Source: Sphingomonas sp. CFBP 8760 (GTDB lineage Bacteria; Pseudomonadota; Alphaproteobacteria; Sphingomonadales; Sphingomonadaceae). From it: DNA of 64,000 nt. The notes under the pieces were generated by a model. It saw nothing but the letters and a program-made list of their open reading frames with translations, was not told the origin of the DNA and made no database searches. Both the position numbers and the translations under genes were made by a program. Where the stretch lies: NCBI RefSeq assembly GCF_014841615.1, contig NZ_JACYUG010000009.1, positions 62,001 to 126,000 of the forward strand. The letters run 5' to 3'. This document shows, piece after piece, positions 28,669-36,409 of this stretch. Positions within the stretch are counted from its first letter, which is position 1, and each line of letters begins with the position of its first letter.

Positions 28669-28678
28669 ATTATAGGAT
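28669..28678 (-). promoter_or_regulatory. ATCCTATAAT element upstream of the 73-residue protein gene
   Basis: On the minus strand this reads ATCCTATAAT, about 46 bases before the ATG at 28623, in the divergent gap with the FliL-like gene. Related elements occur at 31729, 34732, 48823, 52159 and 52195. It may be a -10 box or a regulator site. Confidence 0.4.
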
Positions 28679-28737
28679 GTGGATGCGATAGATGGTCACG
28701 GGTGCCGCCGATGGCGCCCGCCACCCGAAGGATCATG

Positions 28738-29151
28738 ATGCCCGCCAACCGCCTGATGTCGCTGCTCGCCGTACCGATCGCGATCGGTCTGGCGCCCGCG
28801 ACCGCGCTGGCGAACGGCGGCGGCGGTGGCGCGGCCGGCGGCGTCGACCTGATCCCGATGGCAGCGCTCGACGTGCCGATCGTGGAGGGCAACCGGTCCA
28901 GCGCCCGGCTGCGGCTGAAACTGGTGCTGCGCGCGGGCGATCCCGTCGCGGCGGCGAAGATCACCGCGGAGATGCCCGCCCTGCGCGAGGCGGCACTGGC
29001 CGGCGCGAGCGAGTTCGCCCGCCTCTACGCCTCGCCGTTCGTCCCGGTCGATGCGGAAAAGCTGGCGCACGACATGACGGCGGTCCTGCATGGCCGCGAC
29101 AGCACCATCACCGCCGTGCTGCTGGTCAACGTGGTCGCCAGCCCGGCATAA
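28738..29151 (+). CDS. Putative secreted or periplasmic protein with FliL-like features
   Basis: This 137-residue protein has a signal peptide (MPANRLMSLLAVPIAIGLAPATALA) and a glycine run. It continues DLIPMAALDVPIVEGNRSSARLRLKLVLRAGDPVAAAKITAEMPALREAALAGASEFARLYASPFVPVDAEKLAHDMTAVL. The order of a beta strand with RLRLKLVLRA, a helix ALREAAL and a closing strand STITAVLLVNVV recalls the FliL/stomatin-like periplasmic domain, at low similarity. AAGGA lies 5 bases before ATG 28738; an ATG at 28735 is too close to it. Neighbours are flagellar, so a basal-body role is possible. Confidence 0.6.
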   Translation: MPANRLMSLLAVPIAIGLAPATALANGGGGGAAGGVDLIPMAALDVPIVEGNRSSARLRLKLVLRAGDPVAAAKITAEMPALREAALAGASEFARLYASPFVPVDAEKLAHDMTAVLHGRDSTITAVLLVNVVASPA

Positions 29152-29578
29152 ACCCCCGGCGCGGCCGCTGGCCGACCCGATCCGCCACCGCCCGCATCCC
29201 ATCCGAACCCACATCCGGATCGTAACCGCCCCCTGCGGGATCGCCGGCACGGACTGGCCTTCGCGATCGCAGGCACAAGGGGGCCGCGATGCCGAAGCAT
29301 CGTGACCGACCAGCCACGCGTCGTCACGGCAAGAGCGGCGCGCCGCGGCAAGGCATCCGTCAGAATATCGCTTTGGCGGGGACCGGAAGCGGGCATCCAC
29401 AGGCGATGACGATGATTCGGGGCGGTCCGGCCACGCTGTGGCCATGCGATGCATCACACAGGCGGGCTGGCAGCATCCGGCCCCCGCGTCGTCCGGAAAC
29501 CAAAAAAGCCGGGGCGGATCGCTCCGCCCCGGTATGCCGGATCGTATCGCCTCCGAAGAGGCGGCCGCCCCGTGTTCC
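29152..29578. other. 427-base convergent gap before flagellin 1, containing its terminator
   Basis: Between the FliL-like gene and the 3' end of the first flagellin I see only the terminator at 29502-29532. Open frames in this stretch lack ribosome sites and have shadow-like composition. No RNA gene recognised. Confidence 0.6.
29502..29532 (-). terminator. Rho-independent terminator of flagellin 1
   Basis: Arms 29509-29518 (CCGGGGCGGA) and 29523-29532 (TCCGCCCCGG) form a perfect 10-base-pair stem with a 4-base loop. In the minus direction it is followed by a run of six T (A run at 29502-29507). It lies 47 bases past the flagellin stop. Confidence 0.92.
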
Positions 29579-30433
29579 TTAACGGAACAGCGAGGTGACG
29601 GTCTGCGGCGCCTGGTTGGCGATCGACAGGGCCTGCACGCCAAGCTGCTGCTTGACCTGCAATGCCTGCAGCTTCGCCGACTCCTTGGCCAGATCGGCAT
29701 CGACGAGGTTGCCGATACCGCCCTCGATCGCGTCCGACAGCTTGCTGGCGAACGCGCTCTGCGCGTCGATCTTGCGCGAGGCCGAACCCAGATCGCTGAG
29801 CTTGCCGTTGATGTCCTTGCTCAGCGCATCCAGCGCACCGACCATCTTCGTGGCGGCATCCGCAGTGTCGATCTTCGAGTCCTTGCCCACCACGGTAGCC
29901 GTACCGGTCGTCGCCAGATCCATCTCCTGGTTTTCGACCTTCAACGTGTCGGCGGTGTAGCTGCCGCTCGACACGCTGCCCAGCGACTGCAGGGCGGAGA
30001 CTTCGCCGCCACTGGTCTTGAGCAGGTTGGTGCCGTTGAACTCGGACGAGTTGACGATCGTGGTGATCTGGTCGCGAAGGGCCGTGAAGTCCTTGTTGTA
30101 CGCATCGCGGCTCGCCTGGTCGACGCCCGAATCCGATGCCTGCTTGGCAAGCGTCTTCATCTGGTTGACGACGTCGGAGATCTGCTCTGCGCCTGCGACC
30201 GCAACATCGGTCACGCTCTTCGCCCGGCTGAGCGACGAGGTGACCGCCTTCAGCCCACCCAGATCACCGCGAAGCTTTTCCGCGATGGTGAAGGCAGCCG
30301 AATCGTCCTTGGTCGAGCTGACGTTCAGGCCGCTGTTGATGCGGCTCTGGACGGTGGCCAGACCCTTGCTGGTGGAGTTCAGCGCCTGCAGCGCAGCCAT
30401 CGCACCGGTGTTCGTGTTGACGGACATTGCCAT
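29579..30433 (-). CDS. fliC: Flagellin 1
   Basis: This 284-residue flagellin has the conserved N-terminal D0/D1 region (MAMSVNTNTGAMAALQALNSTSKGLATVQSRINSGLNVSSTKDDSAAFTIAEKLRGDLGGLKAVTSSLSRAKSVTDVAVAGAEQISDVVNQMKTLAKQASDSG) and the C-terminal region ending DADLAKESAKLQALQVKQQLGVQALSIANQAPQTVTSLFR. It has only a short variable middle, as in other alphaproteobacterial flagellins. GAAGGA lies about 9 bases before the ATG. It is tandem with a close paralogue at 30755-31636. Expression is probably controlled by FlaF (gene at 52231) and by its own long upstream region. Confidence 0.97.
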   Translation of the reverse strand: MAMSVNTNTGAMAALQALNSTSKGLATVQSRINSGLNVSSTKDDSAAFTIAEKLRGDLGGLKAVTSSLSRAKSVTDVAVAGAEQISDVVNQMKTLAKQASDSGVDQASRDAYNKDFTALRDQITTIVNSSEFNGTNLLKTSGGEVSALQSLGSVSSGSYTADTLKVENQEMDLATTGTATVVGKDSKIDTADAATKMVGALDALSKDINGKLSDLGSASRKIDAQSAFASKLSDAIEGGIGNLVDADLAKESAKLQALQVKQQLGVQALSIANQAPQTVTSLFR

Positions 30434-30754
30434 GTGAAATCTTCCTTCTGGAAAGAACGGCTGCTTCTGCGGCCGTGGACCAAAACGGCGGTCCCCCGGC
30501 GCGTCGCCTCAAAGGCAACCCGCCCTCCCTTCATGGCGCCATTTCCCTAACAACGGGCAAACACCGGCAGTTTATTGATGATTAACAACAGGTTAACTAT
30601 TATCGCCTGTCCCGGATCAGGATGATTTCCCATGATCCCAAGCCGATACGCCCGCCGGCGCCGACCGACGCCGCGCATGAAAAAACCGGGGCGGATGATG
30701 ATCCGCCCCGGTCTGGTCGCTGGAAGGAAGCCGCCCGGCGGGCGGCCCCGGCCC
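30434..30754. other. 321-base gap with the flagellin 1 upstream region and flagellin 2 terminator
   Basis: No gene is supported here. It holds the terminator at 30680-30712. Nearer flagellin 1 is an AT-rich stretch (30560-30605) with a GGGCAAACACCGGCAG segment at about 30557-30572 that resembles a degenerate form of the inverted repeat upstream of flagellin 2. The stretch probably contains the flagellin 1 promoter. Confidence 0.5.
30680..30712 (-). terminator. Rho-independent terminator of flagellin 2
   Basis: Arms 30685-30696 (ACCGGGGCGGAT) and 30701-30712 (ATCCGCCCCGGT) form a 12-base-pair stem with a 4-base loop, followed on the minus strand by a T run (A run 30680-30685). The stem core is the same CCGGGGCGGA as in the flagellin 1 terminator, so the duplication included the terminator. 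Confidence 0.92.
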
Positions 30755-31636
30755 TTAGTTCTGGAACAGCGAGGTGATCGACTGCGGCGCCTGGTTGGCG
30801 ATCGACAATGCCTGCACGCCCAGCTGCTGCTTGACCTGGAGCGCCTGCAACCGCGCCGATTCCTTGGCGAGATCGGCGTCGACCAGATTGCCGATGCCAC
30901 CCTCGATCGTGTCGCTCAGCTTGCTGGCGAAGGTGATCTGGCTGTCGATCTTGCGCGATGCCGAGCCGAGGTCGCTCAGCTTGGTGGCCATCTTGGCGGT
31001 CATCGTGTCGAGCGTGTCGACCATCTTCAATGCCTTGGCCGTGTCGTCGATCTCAGAATTGGTGCCGAGCACGCCGGTGCCCTTGCCGGTCGATGCCGTC
31101 TCGGTTGCGGCAAGGTCGAGACCCTGATTGGTGACGGTCAACGTATCGGGGGCATAGGTGCCGCTGCCGGTCGCGGTGTTGGTCAGCGACTGGAGCGCGC
31201 TGACCTCGCCGCCGCTGGTCTTGAGCAGGTTGGTGCCGTTGAATTCCGACGAGTTGACGATCGTCGTGATCTGGTCGCGCAGCGCCTTGAAGTCCTTGTT
31301 GTACGCCGCGCGGCTGCTGGCATCAATGCCGCTGTCCGACGCCTGCTTGGCCAGCGTCTTCATCTGGTTGAGCACGTCGGAAATCTGTTCCGCGCCGGCT
31401 ACAGCCACGTCGGTCACGCTCTTGGCGCGGTTGAGCGACGAGGTCACCGCCTTCAGCCCGCCGAGATCGCCGCGCAGGTTCTGCGCGATGGTGAACGACG
31501 CGGAGTCGTCCTTGGTGGAACTGACGTTCAGGCCGCTGTTGATCCGGCTCTGCACGGTGGCCAGCCCCTTGCTGGTCGCGTTCAGTGCCTGCAGCGCGGC
31601 CATTGCGCCGGTATTGGTATTCACGGTCATCGCCAC
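30755..31636 (-). CDS. fliC: Flagellin 2
   Basis: This 293-residue paralogue of flagellin 1 begins MAMTVNTNTGAMAALQALNATSKGLATVQSRINSGLNVSSTKDDSASFTIAQNLRGDLGG and ends DADLAKESARLQALQVKQQLGVQALSIANQAPQSITSLFQN. Differences from flagellin 1 are concentrated in the middle, where this protein has a few extra residues (TNTATGSGTYAPDTL, STGKGTGVLGTNS). The start is taken as GTG at 31636 because AAGGA lies 9 bases upstream, as in flagellin 1, and the first residues then match. An ATG two codons later (31630) is the alternative. Confidence 0.96.
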   Translation of the reverse strand: MAMTVNTNTGAMAALQALNATSKGLATVQSRINSGLNVSSTKDDSASFTIAQNLRGDLGGLKAVTSSLNRAKSVTDVAVAGAEQISDVLNQMKTLAKQASDSGIDASSRAAYNKDFKALRDQITTIVNSSEFNGTNLLKTSGGEVSALQSLTNTATGSGTYAPDTLTVTNQGLDLAATETASTGKGTGVLGTNSEIDDTAKALKMVDTLDTMTAKMATKLSDLGSASRKIDSQITFASKLSDTIEGGIGNLVDADLAKESARLQALQVKQQLGVQALSIANQAPQSITSLFQN

Positions 31637-31728
31637 GGTGTGTCTTCCTTCTCGCAAACCGGCCGTCCGACGGCGCCGCCGCCCGAGGGGCCTTCCCCAC
31701 AATCCAGCCCTTGCGGGCTACCCTTCCC

Positions 31729-31750
31729 TTATAGGCGGCAGAAATTGCCG
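31729..31750 (-). promoter_or_regulatory. CGGCA-N5-TGCCG inverted repeat and CCTATAA element upstream of flagellin 2
   Basis: CGGCA (31736-31740), GAAAT, TGCCG (31746-31750) is a perfect inverted repeat. On the minus strand it abuts CCTATAAGG, about 93 bases before the start. A similar GGCA-AAAAC-TGCC repeat with a nearby CCTATAAT occurs between flgF and fliL. The pair suggests a regulator site, possibly for an FlbD-like activator, and a promoter element. Confidence 0.45.
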
Positions 31751-31814
31751 GGTGGTCGCGATGACCGGAAAAATTAAGAGGACTGGTTAGCGAAACCTTC
31801 CGACCAGACGAATT

Positions 31815-31849
31815 CGCCCCGGAACCCGATAGAAACGGGGTCCGGGGCG
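31815..31849 (-). terminator. Stem-loop after flgH
   Basis: CGCCCCGGA-A-CCCG pairs with CGGG-G-TCCGGGGCG around a short loop: a 14-base-pair stem with one mismatch, 24 bases past the flgH stop. It lacks a T run on the minus strand, so it may be a weak terminator or a stabilising hairpin that separates flgH from flagellin 2. Confidence 0.6.
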
Positions 31850-31872
31850 GCACGACGCGTCGGGGACAATAG

Positions 31873-32610
31873 TTAGAACGGGAACAGCGCGTCGTAGATC
31901 TGCTGGCCCCAGCGCGCCTGCTGCGCCTGGGTCAACTGGCCACGCCCCCCGTAACTGATCCGCGCCTCCGCGATCTGCGAATGGCGGATGCTGTTGTCGC
32001 GGCCGATATCCTGCGGGCGGACGATGCCCGTCACGATCAGTTCGCGCAGTTCGTAATTGACGCGGATCTCCTGCCGGCCGCGGATCACCAGATTGCCGTT
32101 GGGCAACACGTTGGTGACGATCGCCGACATCGTCATGTTGATCGTCTCGCTGCGGCTGATCGAGCCGGCACCGTTGAACTGCGAGTTGGAATTGCCCGCG
32201 ATCAGCCTCGACGGATCGCTGCCCGGCAGCTTCGTCTCCAGCCCGAGCAGCGACGACAGGCCCGCCGATTCCGATCCCCCGCGCGAGCGCGCGGTGGTGT
32301 TGCCGACCTCTGCCTTGTCGGCGACGTTGATCCGCACCGTCAGGATGTCGCCGGTGCGCGAGGCGCGCTGGTCGCCCAGGAACGCCCCCGCCCCGGCCCG
32401 GAACAGCGAGGCGCCGTGTGGCTGCGGTGCCGCCGTCTCCTGCGGGCGGATGCGGCCGGCGCGACCGAGCGATTCCTCGATCGACGGGGCGTCGGCGATA
32501 TCGACCTCGCTCATGTTCGGTGCGCGGCCGACCTCCTTCAGGCGGCCGGTGACGCCGCAGCCCGACAGCGCGACGGCGCCGATCAGCACGAGGGAAAGCG
32601 ATGACTTCAC
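31873..32610 (-). CDS. flgH: Flagellar L-ring protein FlgH
   Basis: This 245-residue outer-membrane lipoprotein forms the L-ring around the rod. The signal and lipobox are MKSSLSLVLIGAVALSGCGVTG. The body has ASLFRAGAGAFLGDQRASRTGDILTVRINVADKAEVGN, GSISRSETINMTMSAIVTNVLPNGNLVIRGRQEIRVNYELRELIVTGIVRPQDI and the end AQQARWGQQIYDALFPF, all FlgH. The GTG at 32610 was chosen because it gives a clean lipoprotein signal and has GGAGA 8 bases upstream; an ATG six codons earlier is not preferred. Confidence 0.95.
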   Translation of the reverse strand: MKSSLSLVLIGAVALSGCGVTGRLKEVGRAPNMSEVDIADAPSIEESLGRAGRIRPQETAAPQPHGASLFRAGAGAFLGDQRASRTGDILTVRINVADKAEVGNTTARSRGGSESAGLSSLLGLETKLPGSDPSRLIAGNSNSQFNGAGSISRSETINMTMSAIVTNVLPNGNLVIRGRQEIRVNYELRELIVTGIVRPQDIGRDNSIRHSQIAEARISYGGRGQLTQAQQARWGQQIYDALFPF

Positions 32611-32659
32611 TGGGAATATCTCCGGCATCTGGCGGATGAAAGGCTCATCAGGGCCAAGT

Positions 32660-33100
32660 TCAGGGGGCGACCGCGATGCGGACCGCGCCCGACCCCTCGA
32701 CCACGGCGTCGAGCGTGCGGTTGGTGGCGCTGGTGACGACGCGGACGAGATCGCCCATGCCGCCGCTGCCCAGCGCGCGGGCCGAGGTGGCGATGGTCAG
32801 CCCGCCACTGCGCAGGTTGACCGTCACCGGCTCGCCACGCCGGACGAGGCGGGGGGTGACGACATCGCCCGCCCGCACCACCGCGCCGGCGGACAGGTTG
32901 CGCACCGCCTCCCGCCCCGCCGCGTCGCGGGGGGCGAGCGCGCCGGTGGCGAGGCCGGGGCTGCGCGGCTGCGATTCGAAATCGCCCGCCGCCAGCAATT
33001 CGCCGCGCCCGATCGCGCGGACCAGCACGGGGACCGCCGGCGGTGCGGACGGCGTGGCACCGGGCACGGCGGCGGCGAGCGCGAGGAGGATCGACAACAT
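32660..33100 (-). CDS. flgA: Flagellar P-ring assembly chaperone FlgA (short form)
   Basis: This 146-residue protein has a signal peptide (MLSILLALAAAVPGATPSA) and an SAF/FlgA domain: VLVRAIGRGELLAAGDFE, NLSAGAVVRAGDVVTPRLVRRGEPVTVNLRSGGLTIATSARALGSGGMGDLVRVVTSATNRTLDAVVEGSG. FlgA helps FlgI assemble into the P-ring in the periplasm. Its place between flgG and flgH is the standard alphaproteobacterial order. It is shorter than enterobacterial FlgA, lacking most of the N-terminal domain. Confidence 0.9.
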   Translation of the reverse strand: MLSILLALAAAVPGATPSAPPAVPVLVRAIGRGELLAAGDFESQPRSPGLATGALAPRDAAGREAVRNLSAGAVVRAGDVVTPRLVRRGEPVTVNLRSGGLTIATSARALGSGGMGDLVRVVTSATNRTLDAVVEGSGAVRIAVAP

Positions 33101-33105
33101 CGCGG

Positions 33106-33894
33106 TCAGCGCAGCTGGCTGGAGGTGGCGAGCATCTCGTCGGCGGTCTTCACGACGCGGCTGTTCATCTCGTAGGCGCGCTGCGCGGTGATGAGCGCGG
33201 TGATCTCGGCGACGGGATTGACGTTCGATGCCTCGACGAAGCCCTGCATCGTCGTGCCGAGGCCGGGATCGCCCGGCGATCCGATCGTCGCCTCGCCCGA
33301 GGCCGGGCTGGTCAGGAACATGTTGCCGCCCAGCGCCTCCAGCCCCGCCTCGTTGACGAAGGTGGCGAGCTGGAGCTGCCCTACCGTCTGCATCTCGGTC
33401 TGGCCGGCCAGCTTCACCTGCACCTGCCCCGTCTTGGAGATGGCGACATCGACCGCATCGGGGGGCACATTGATGCCGGGCTGGACCGGATAACCGTCCG
33501 CCGTCACCAGTTCGCCCTGATCCGACAGCTGGAACGTGCCATCGCGGGTATAACCGGTCTGGCCGTCGGGCATCGTCACCTGGAAATAGCCGCGACCCTG
33601 GATCGCCATGTCATAGCGGTTGCCGGTCTGGTTGGGCGCGCCCTGTTCGGTGATGCGATAAACGCCGCCGGTGCGCACGCCCGCGCCGATCTGGATGCCG
33701 GTCGGCACCTTCGCCTCGGTGGCGCCGCCGGCCGAGGTGCCGGGCCGCGTCTCCTGCTGGTAGAGCAGGTCCTGGAACGCCGCGCGCTGCCGCTTGAACC
33801 CGGTGGTGTTCATGTTGGCGATATTGTTCGAGATGACGTCGACGTTGGTCTGCTGGGCCAGCATCCCGGTGCTGGCGATCGAAAGGGTCCGCAT
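33106..33894 (-). CDS. flgG: Flagellar distal rod protein FlgG
   Basis: This 262-residue rod protein has MRTLSIASTGMLAQQTNVDVISNNIANMNTTGFKRQRAAFQDLLYQ (the flg_bb_rod motif). It continues with YDMAIQGRGYFQVTMPDGQTGYTRDGTFQLSDQGELVTADGYPVQPGI and ends FVEASNVNPVAEITALITAQRAYEMNSRVVKTADEMLATSSQLR. Length and motifs match FlgG. It lies 31 bases after flgF and 5 bases before flgA. Confidence 0.97.
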   Translation of the reverse strand: MRTLSIASTGMLAQQTNVDVISNNIANMNTTGFKRQRAAFQDLLYQQETRPGTSAGGATEAKVPTGIQIGAGVRTGGVYRITEQGAPNQTGNRYDMAIQGRGYFQVTMPDGQTGYTRDGTFQLSDQGELVTADGYPVQPGINVPPDAVDVAISKTGQVQVKLAGQTEMQTVGQLQLATFVNEAGLEALGGNMFLTSPASGEATIGSPGDPGLGTTMQGFVEASNVNPVAEITALITAQRAYEMNSRVVKTADEMLATSSQLR

Positions 33895-33925
33895 CGCGAT
33901 AATCCTTAGCTAGAAGAAATGGGGG

Positions 33926-34669
33926 TCAGCCGAGCTTGCCGAGGCGATCGATCGCGCGGCGGCGGAGGTCGTCGATGTCCTGCGACATCTTCATGCTGGA
34001 CTGGTAGGCGCGCAGGATCTCGACCATCTGCGTCGTCTCGACGATCGGCTCGACGTTCGATGCCTCGATCCCGCCGGTTTTCAGCTTGGTCTCGGCGGCG
34101 GTCAGTTCGCGCCCGCCGGTCGCCGCCATCAGGCCGTCGCCACGCGGCGTCACCATGCGTTCGTCGGCGAACACGGTCACGGTCAGGCGACCGATGGGGC
34201 CATCCTTGCCCATCACCGATCCGTCGCCGCCGATCGACAGCGTCGCCAGCTGGTCCGCCGCCACCGCGATCGGGCGACCGCCCTCCCCCAGCAGCCGCTG
34301 GCCGCCGGCGGTGATCAGTTCGCCGGCCTCGTTCAGCTTGACGAAGCCGGCGCGGGTGAAGGCGGTGCCGCCGCCCGGCGCCTCGACCGACAGATAGCCG
34401 GGGCCGTCGATCATCACGTCCATCGGGTTGCCGGTGGACTGGAACGATCCCGCCGCGGTGTCGTGCATCGCGCCGTAATCGAGCACGAACGACGTCTTGC
34501 GCGCGTCCTTGACCGCGGCCTCGGTCTGCTGCTCGACATATTCGCGGAACACCGGGCGTTCGCGCTTGAAGCCCGCCGTGCTCATGTTGGCCATATTGTT
34601 CGCCGCCACGTCGAGCCGACGCCTGAGCGCCTGCTCCTGGCTGAGCAGGACGTAGGAGGAGATGTCCAT
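33926..34669 (-). CDS. flgF: Flagellar proximal rod protein FlgF
   Basis: This 247-residue rod protein starts MDISSYVLLSQEQALRRRLDVAANNMANMSTAGFKRERPVFREYVEQQ. It includes NPMDVMIDGPGYLSVEAPGGGTAFTRAGFVKLNEAGELITAGGQRLLG and ends EASNVEPIVETTQMVEILRAYQSSMKMSQDIDDLRRRAIDRLGKLG. These are FlgF features. The ATG at 34669 follows GGAAA/GGAAAG purine runs; the longer frame upstream runs antisense into fliL. It is the first gene of flgF-flgG-flgA-flgH. Confidence 0.96.
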   Translation of the reverse strand: MDISSYVLLSQEQALRRRLDVAANNMANMSTAGFKRERPVFREYVEQQTEAAVKDARKTSFVLDYGAMHDTAAGSFQSTGNPMDVMIDGPGYLSVEAPGGGTAFTRAGFVKLNEAGELITAGGQRLLGEGGRPIAVAADQLATLSIGGDGSVMGKDGPIGRLTVTVFADERMVTPRGDGLMAATGGRELTAAETKLKTGGIEASNVEPIVETTQMVEILRAYQSSMKMSQDIDDLRRRAIDRLGKLG

Positions 34670-34710
34670 CCGGGCTTTCCGTTTCCTGACTGCGCTTTTC
34701 CGTGTCGCTA

Positions 34711-34744
34711 GGCAAAAACTGCCTGCCGACCATCCTATAATAGG
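34711..34744. promoter_or_regulatory. Divergent flgF/fliL control region
   Basis: GGCA (34711-34714), AAAAC, TGCC (34720-34723) is an inverted repeat with the same 5-base gap as that upstream of flagellin 2. CCTATAATAGG at 34734-34744 is near-symmetric, so it gives a CCTATAAT-type element to both strands. The region lies between divergent flgF and fliL and may serve both. Confidence 0.45.
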
Positions 34745-34802
34745 CGGGATAGCGGGCGGCCGGTCGGCCACCCCCCACGTTTCGGAAAGGTTGCCCCCAC
34801 CC

Positions 34803-35369
34803 GTGTCCAACGACGCCGAGAAGCCGGAAGCGGAGGGTGCGCCCCCCGCAGCCAAGAACAAGAAGAAGAAGCTGATCGTGATCGGCGCGGCCGCCGCGGC
34901 GGTGCTGCTGGGTGGCGGCGGCGGCGCCTATATGATGTTCGGCGGCGAGCCTGCGAAGGCGGAGGCCGGCGCCGGCCATGGCGACAAGGCCGAGGCGGCG
35001 GACGACGAAGCCGCCGACGAGGGCGAGGGCGAAGGCGGCGAGGGCGGCCATGGCGGCGGTGAGAAGGAGGCACCGCTCGACGTGCCGCCGCTGCTGGTCA
35101 ACCTGCGCACCGCCGATGGCGCGCCGCATTTCCTGAAGGTCCATGTGATGCTGGTGCCCGGCGCGAAAACGACGGCGGCGTCGCTGAAGGACAGTCTGCC
35201 CGCGCTGCTCGACGCCTATCAGCCCTTCCTGCGCGAATTGCGGCCGGAGGACCTGTCGGGATCCGCCGCCGTCTTCCGCATCAAGGAGGAGCTGCTGATC
35301 CGGTCGCGCGCCACGCTGGGTGACGGCAAGGTCAAGGAAATCCTCGTGCAGGACCTGATTCAACAGTGA
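34803..35369 (+). CDS. fliL: Flagellar basal body-associated protein FliL
   Basis: This 188-residue protein has a lysine-rich cytoplasmic tail (AKNKKKKLI), one transmembrane helix (about 24-44) and an acidic Glu/Ala/Gly linker (about 48-92). The periplasmic domain carries PPLLVNLRTADGAPHFLKVHVMLVPG, DSLPALLDAYQPFLRELRPEDLSGSAAVFRIKEELLIRSRATLGDGKVKEILVQDLIQQ. FliL surrounds the stator and helps torque. The start is GTG 34803. It overlaps the fliM start as GTGA. Confidence 0.94.
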   Translation: MSNDAEKPEAEGAPPAAKNKKKKLIVIGAAAAAVLLGGGGGAYMMFGGEPAKAEAGAGHGDKAEAADDEAADEGEGEGGEGGHGGGEKEAPLDVPPLLVNLRTADGAPHFLKVHVMLVPGAKTTAASLKDSLPALLDAYQPFLRELRPEDLSGSAAVFRIKEELLIRSRATLGDGKVKEILVQDLIQQ

Positions 35370-36379
35370 GCAACGATTTCGACGATTTCGCGCTTCCCGA
35401 ACCACCGGTGGGGATGATGGGCGACGGCGCGCTGGACCAGGCGGGGATCGACGCGCTGTTCGGCGACGTCGGCGGTCCGTCCCGGGCGCGCAGCGGGCTG
35501 AAGGCGGTCATCGAATCCGACGTCATCAGCTACGAACGGCTGCCGATGCTGGAAGTGGTGTACGACCGGATGATCCGGGCATTCGCCACCTCGATGCGCA
35601 ACCTGACCTCGGACGCGATCGACGTCAGCCTGGAGGAGATCACCTCGATCCGATTCGGCGATTTCGTGAACCGCATCGCGCTGCCGGCGATGATCGGCGT
35701 GTTCCGGGTCGAGGAATGGTGCAATTACGGCCTCATCACCGTCGAGCCGAGCCTGATCTATTCGGTGGTCGATGCGCTGCTGGGCGGCCGCAAGAGCGGC
35801 GGCAAGCCGATGATCGACGGCCGCGCCTTCACGGGAATCGAGGTCGGGCTGGTCGGGCGGATGCTGGAACTGGTGCTGGCCGATCTGGGTCAGTCGATGG
35901 CGCCGATCACCCCGGCGACGATGGCGCTGGAGCGGATCGAGACCAGCCCGCGCTTCGCCTCGATCGCCGGGCCGACCAATATCTGCGCGGTGGCGACGCT
36001 GCGCGTCGACATGGAAGGGCGCGGCGGCTGCTTCAGCGTGCTGCTGCCCTATGCCACGATCGAGCCGGTCCGCCGCGTCCTCGGCCAGCGCTTCATGGGT
36101 GAGAAGCACGGGCCGGAGAACATCTGGGGCGCGCACATGGCCGCCGAGATCGCGCGCACCGAAGTGGCGGTCGAGGTGGTGCTGGGCGAGACGCGGATGG
36201 GTCTGGGCGCGGTGCGCGACTTCGCCGTCGGCCGCACACTGACGCTGGGCAAGCGTCCCGACGATCCCCTGGAAGTGCATGTCGGCGGGGTGCCGCTGGG
36301 CCTCGCGCAGATCGGGCAGCGCAACGCAAAGGTGGCCGTCCGATTGACGACCGACATTGCCAAGGGGCCGCTGGCGTGA
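35366..36379 (+). CDS. fliM: Flagellar motor switch protein FliM
   Basis: This 337-residue C-ring protein binds CheY-P and sets rotation direction. The N-terminal region MSNDFDDFALPEPPVGMMGDGALDQAGIDALFGDV includes the FliM motif LDQAGIDALF. The middle domain has YERLPMLEVVYDRMIRAFATSMRNLTSDAIDVSLEEITSIRFGDFVNRIALPAMIGVFRVEEW and GLIYSVVDALLGG-type sequence. The C-terminal SpoA domain has FAVGRTLTLGKRPDDPLEVHVGGVPLGLAQIGQRNAKVAVRL. It starts with GTG, overlapping fliL. Confidence 0.96.
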   Translation: MSNDFDDFALPEPPVGMMGDGALDQAGIDALFGDVGGPSRARSGLKAVIESDVISYERLPMLEVVYDRMIRAFATSMRNLTSDAIDVSLEEITSIRFGDFVNRIALPAMIGVFRVEEWCNYGLITVEPSLIYSVVDALLGGRKSGGKPMIDGRAFTGIEVGLVGRMLELVLADLGQSMAPITPATMALERIETSPRFASIAGPTNICAVATLRVDMEGRGGCFSVLLPYATIEPVRRVLGQRFMGEKHGPENIWGAHMAAEIARTEVAVEVVLGETRMGLGAVRDFAVGRTLTLGKRPDDPLEVHVGGVPLGLAQIGQRNAKVAVRLTTDIAKGPLA

Positions 36380-36409
36380 TTGGTCTGCGATCATGCTGAG
36401 AAGAATGCC

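Noticed and set aside
29289..29582. Open frame in the gap before flagellin 1
   Set aside because: Crosses the flagellin terminator and has no ribosome site; composition is random-like.
34711..34735. Sigma-54 promoter upstream of flgF
   Set aside because: GG and GC elements are present but spaced 8 or 12 bases, not the required 10.
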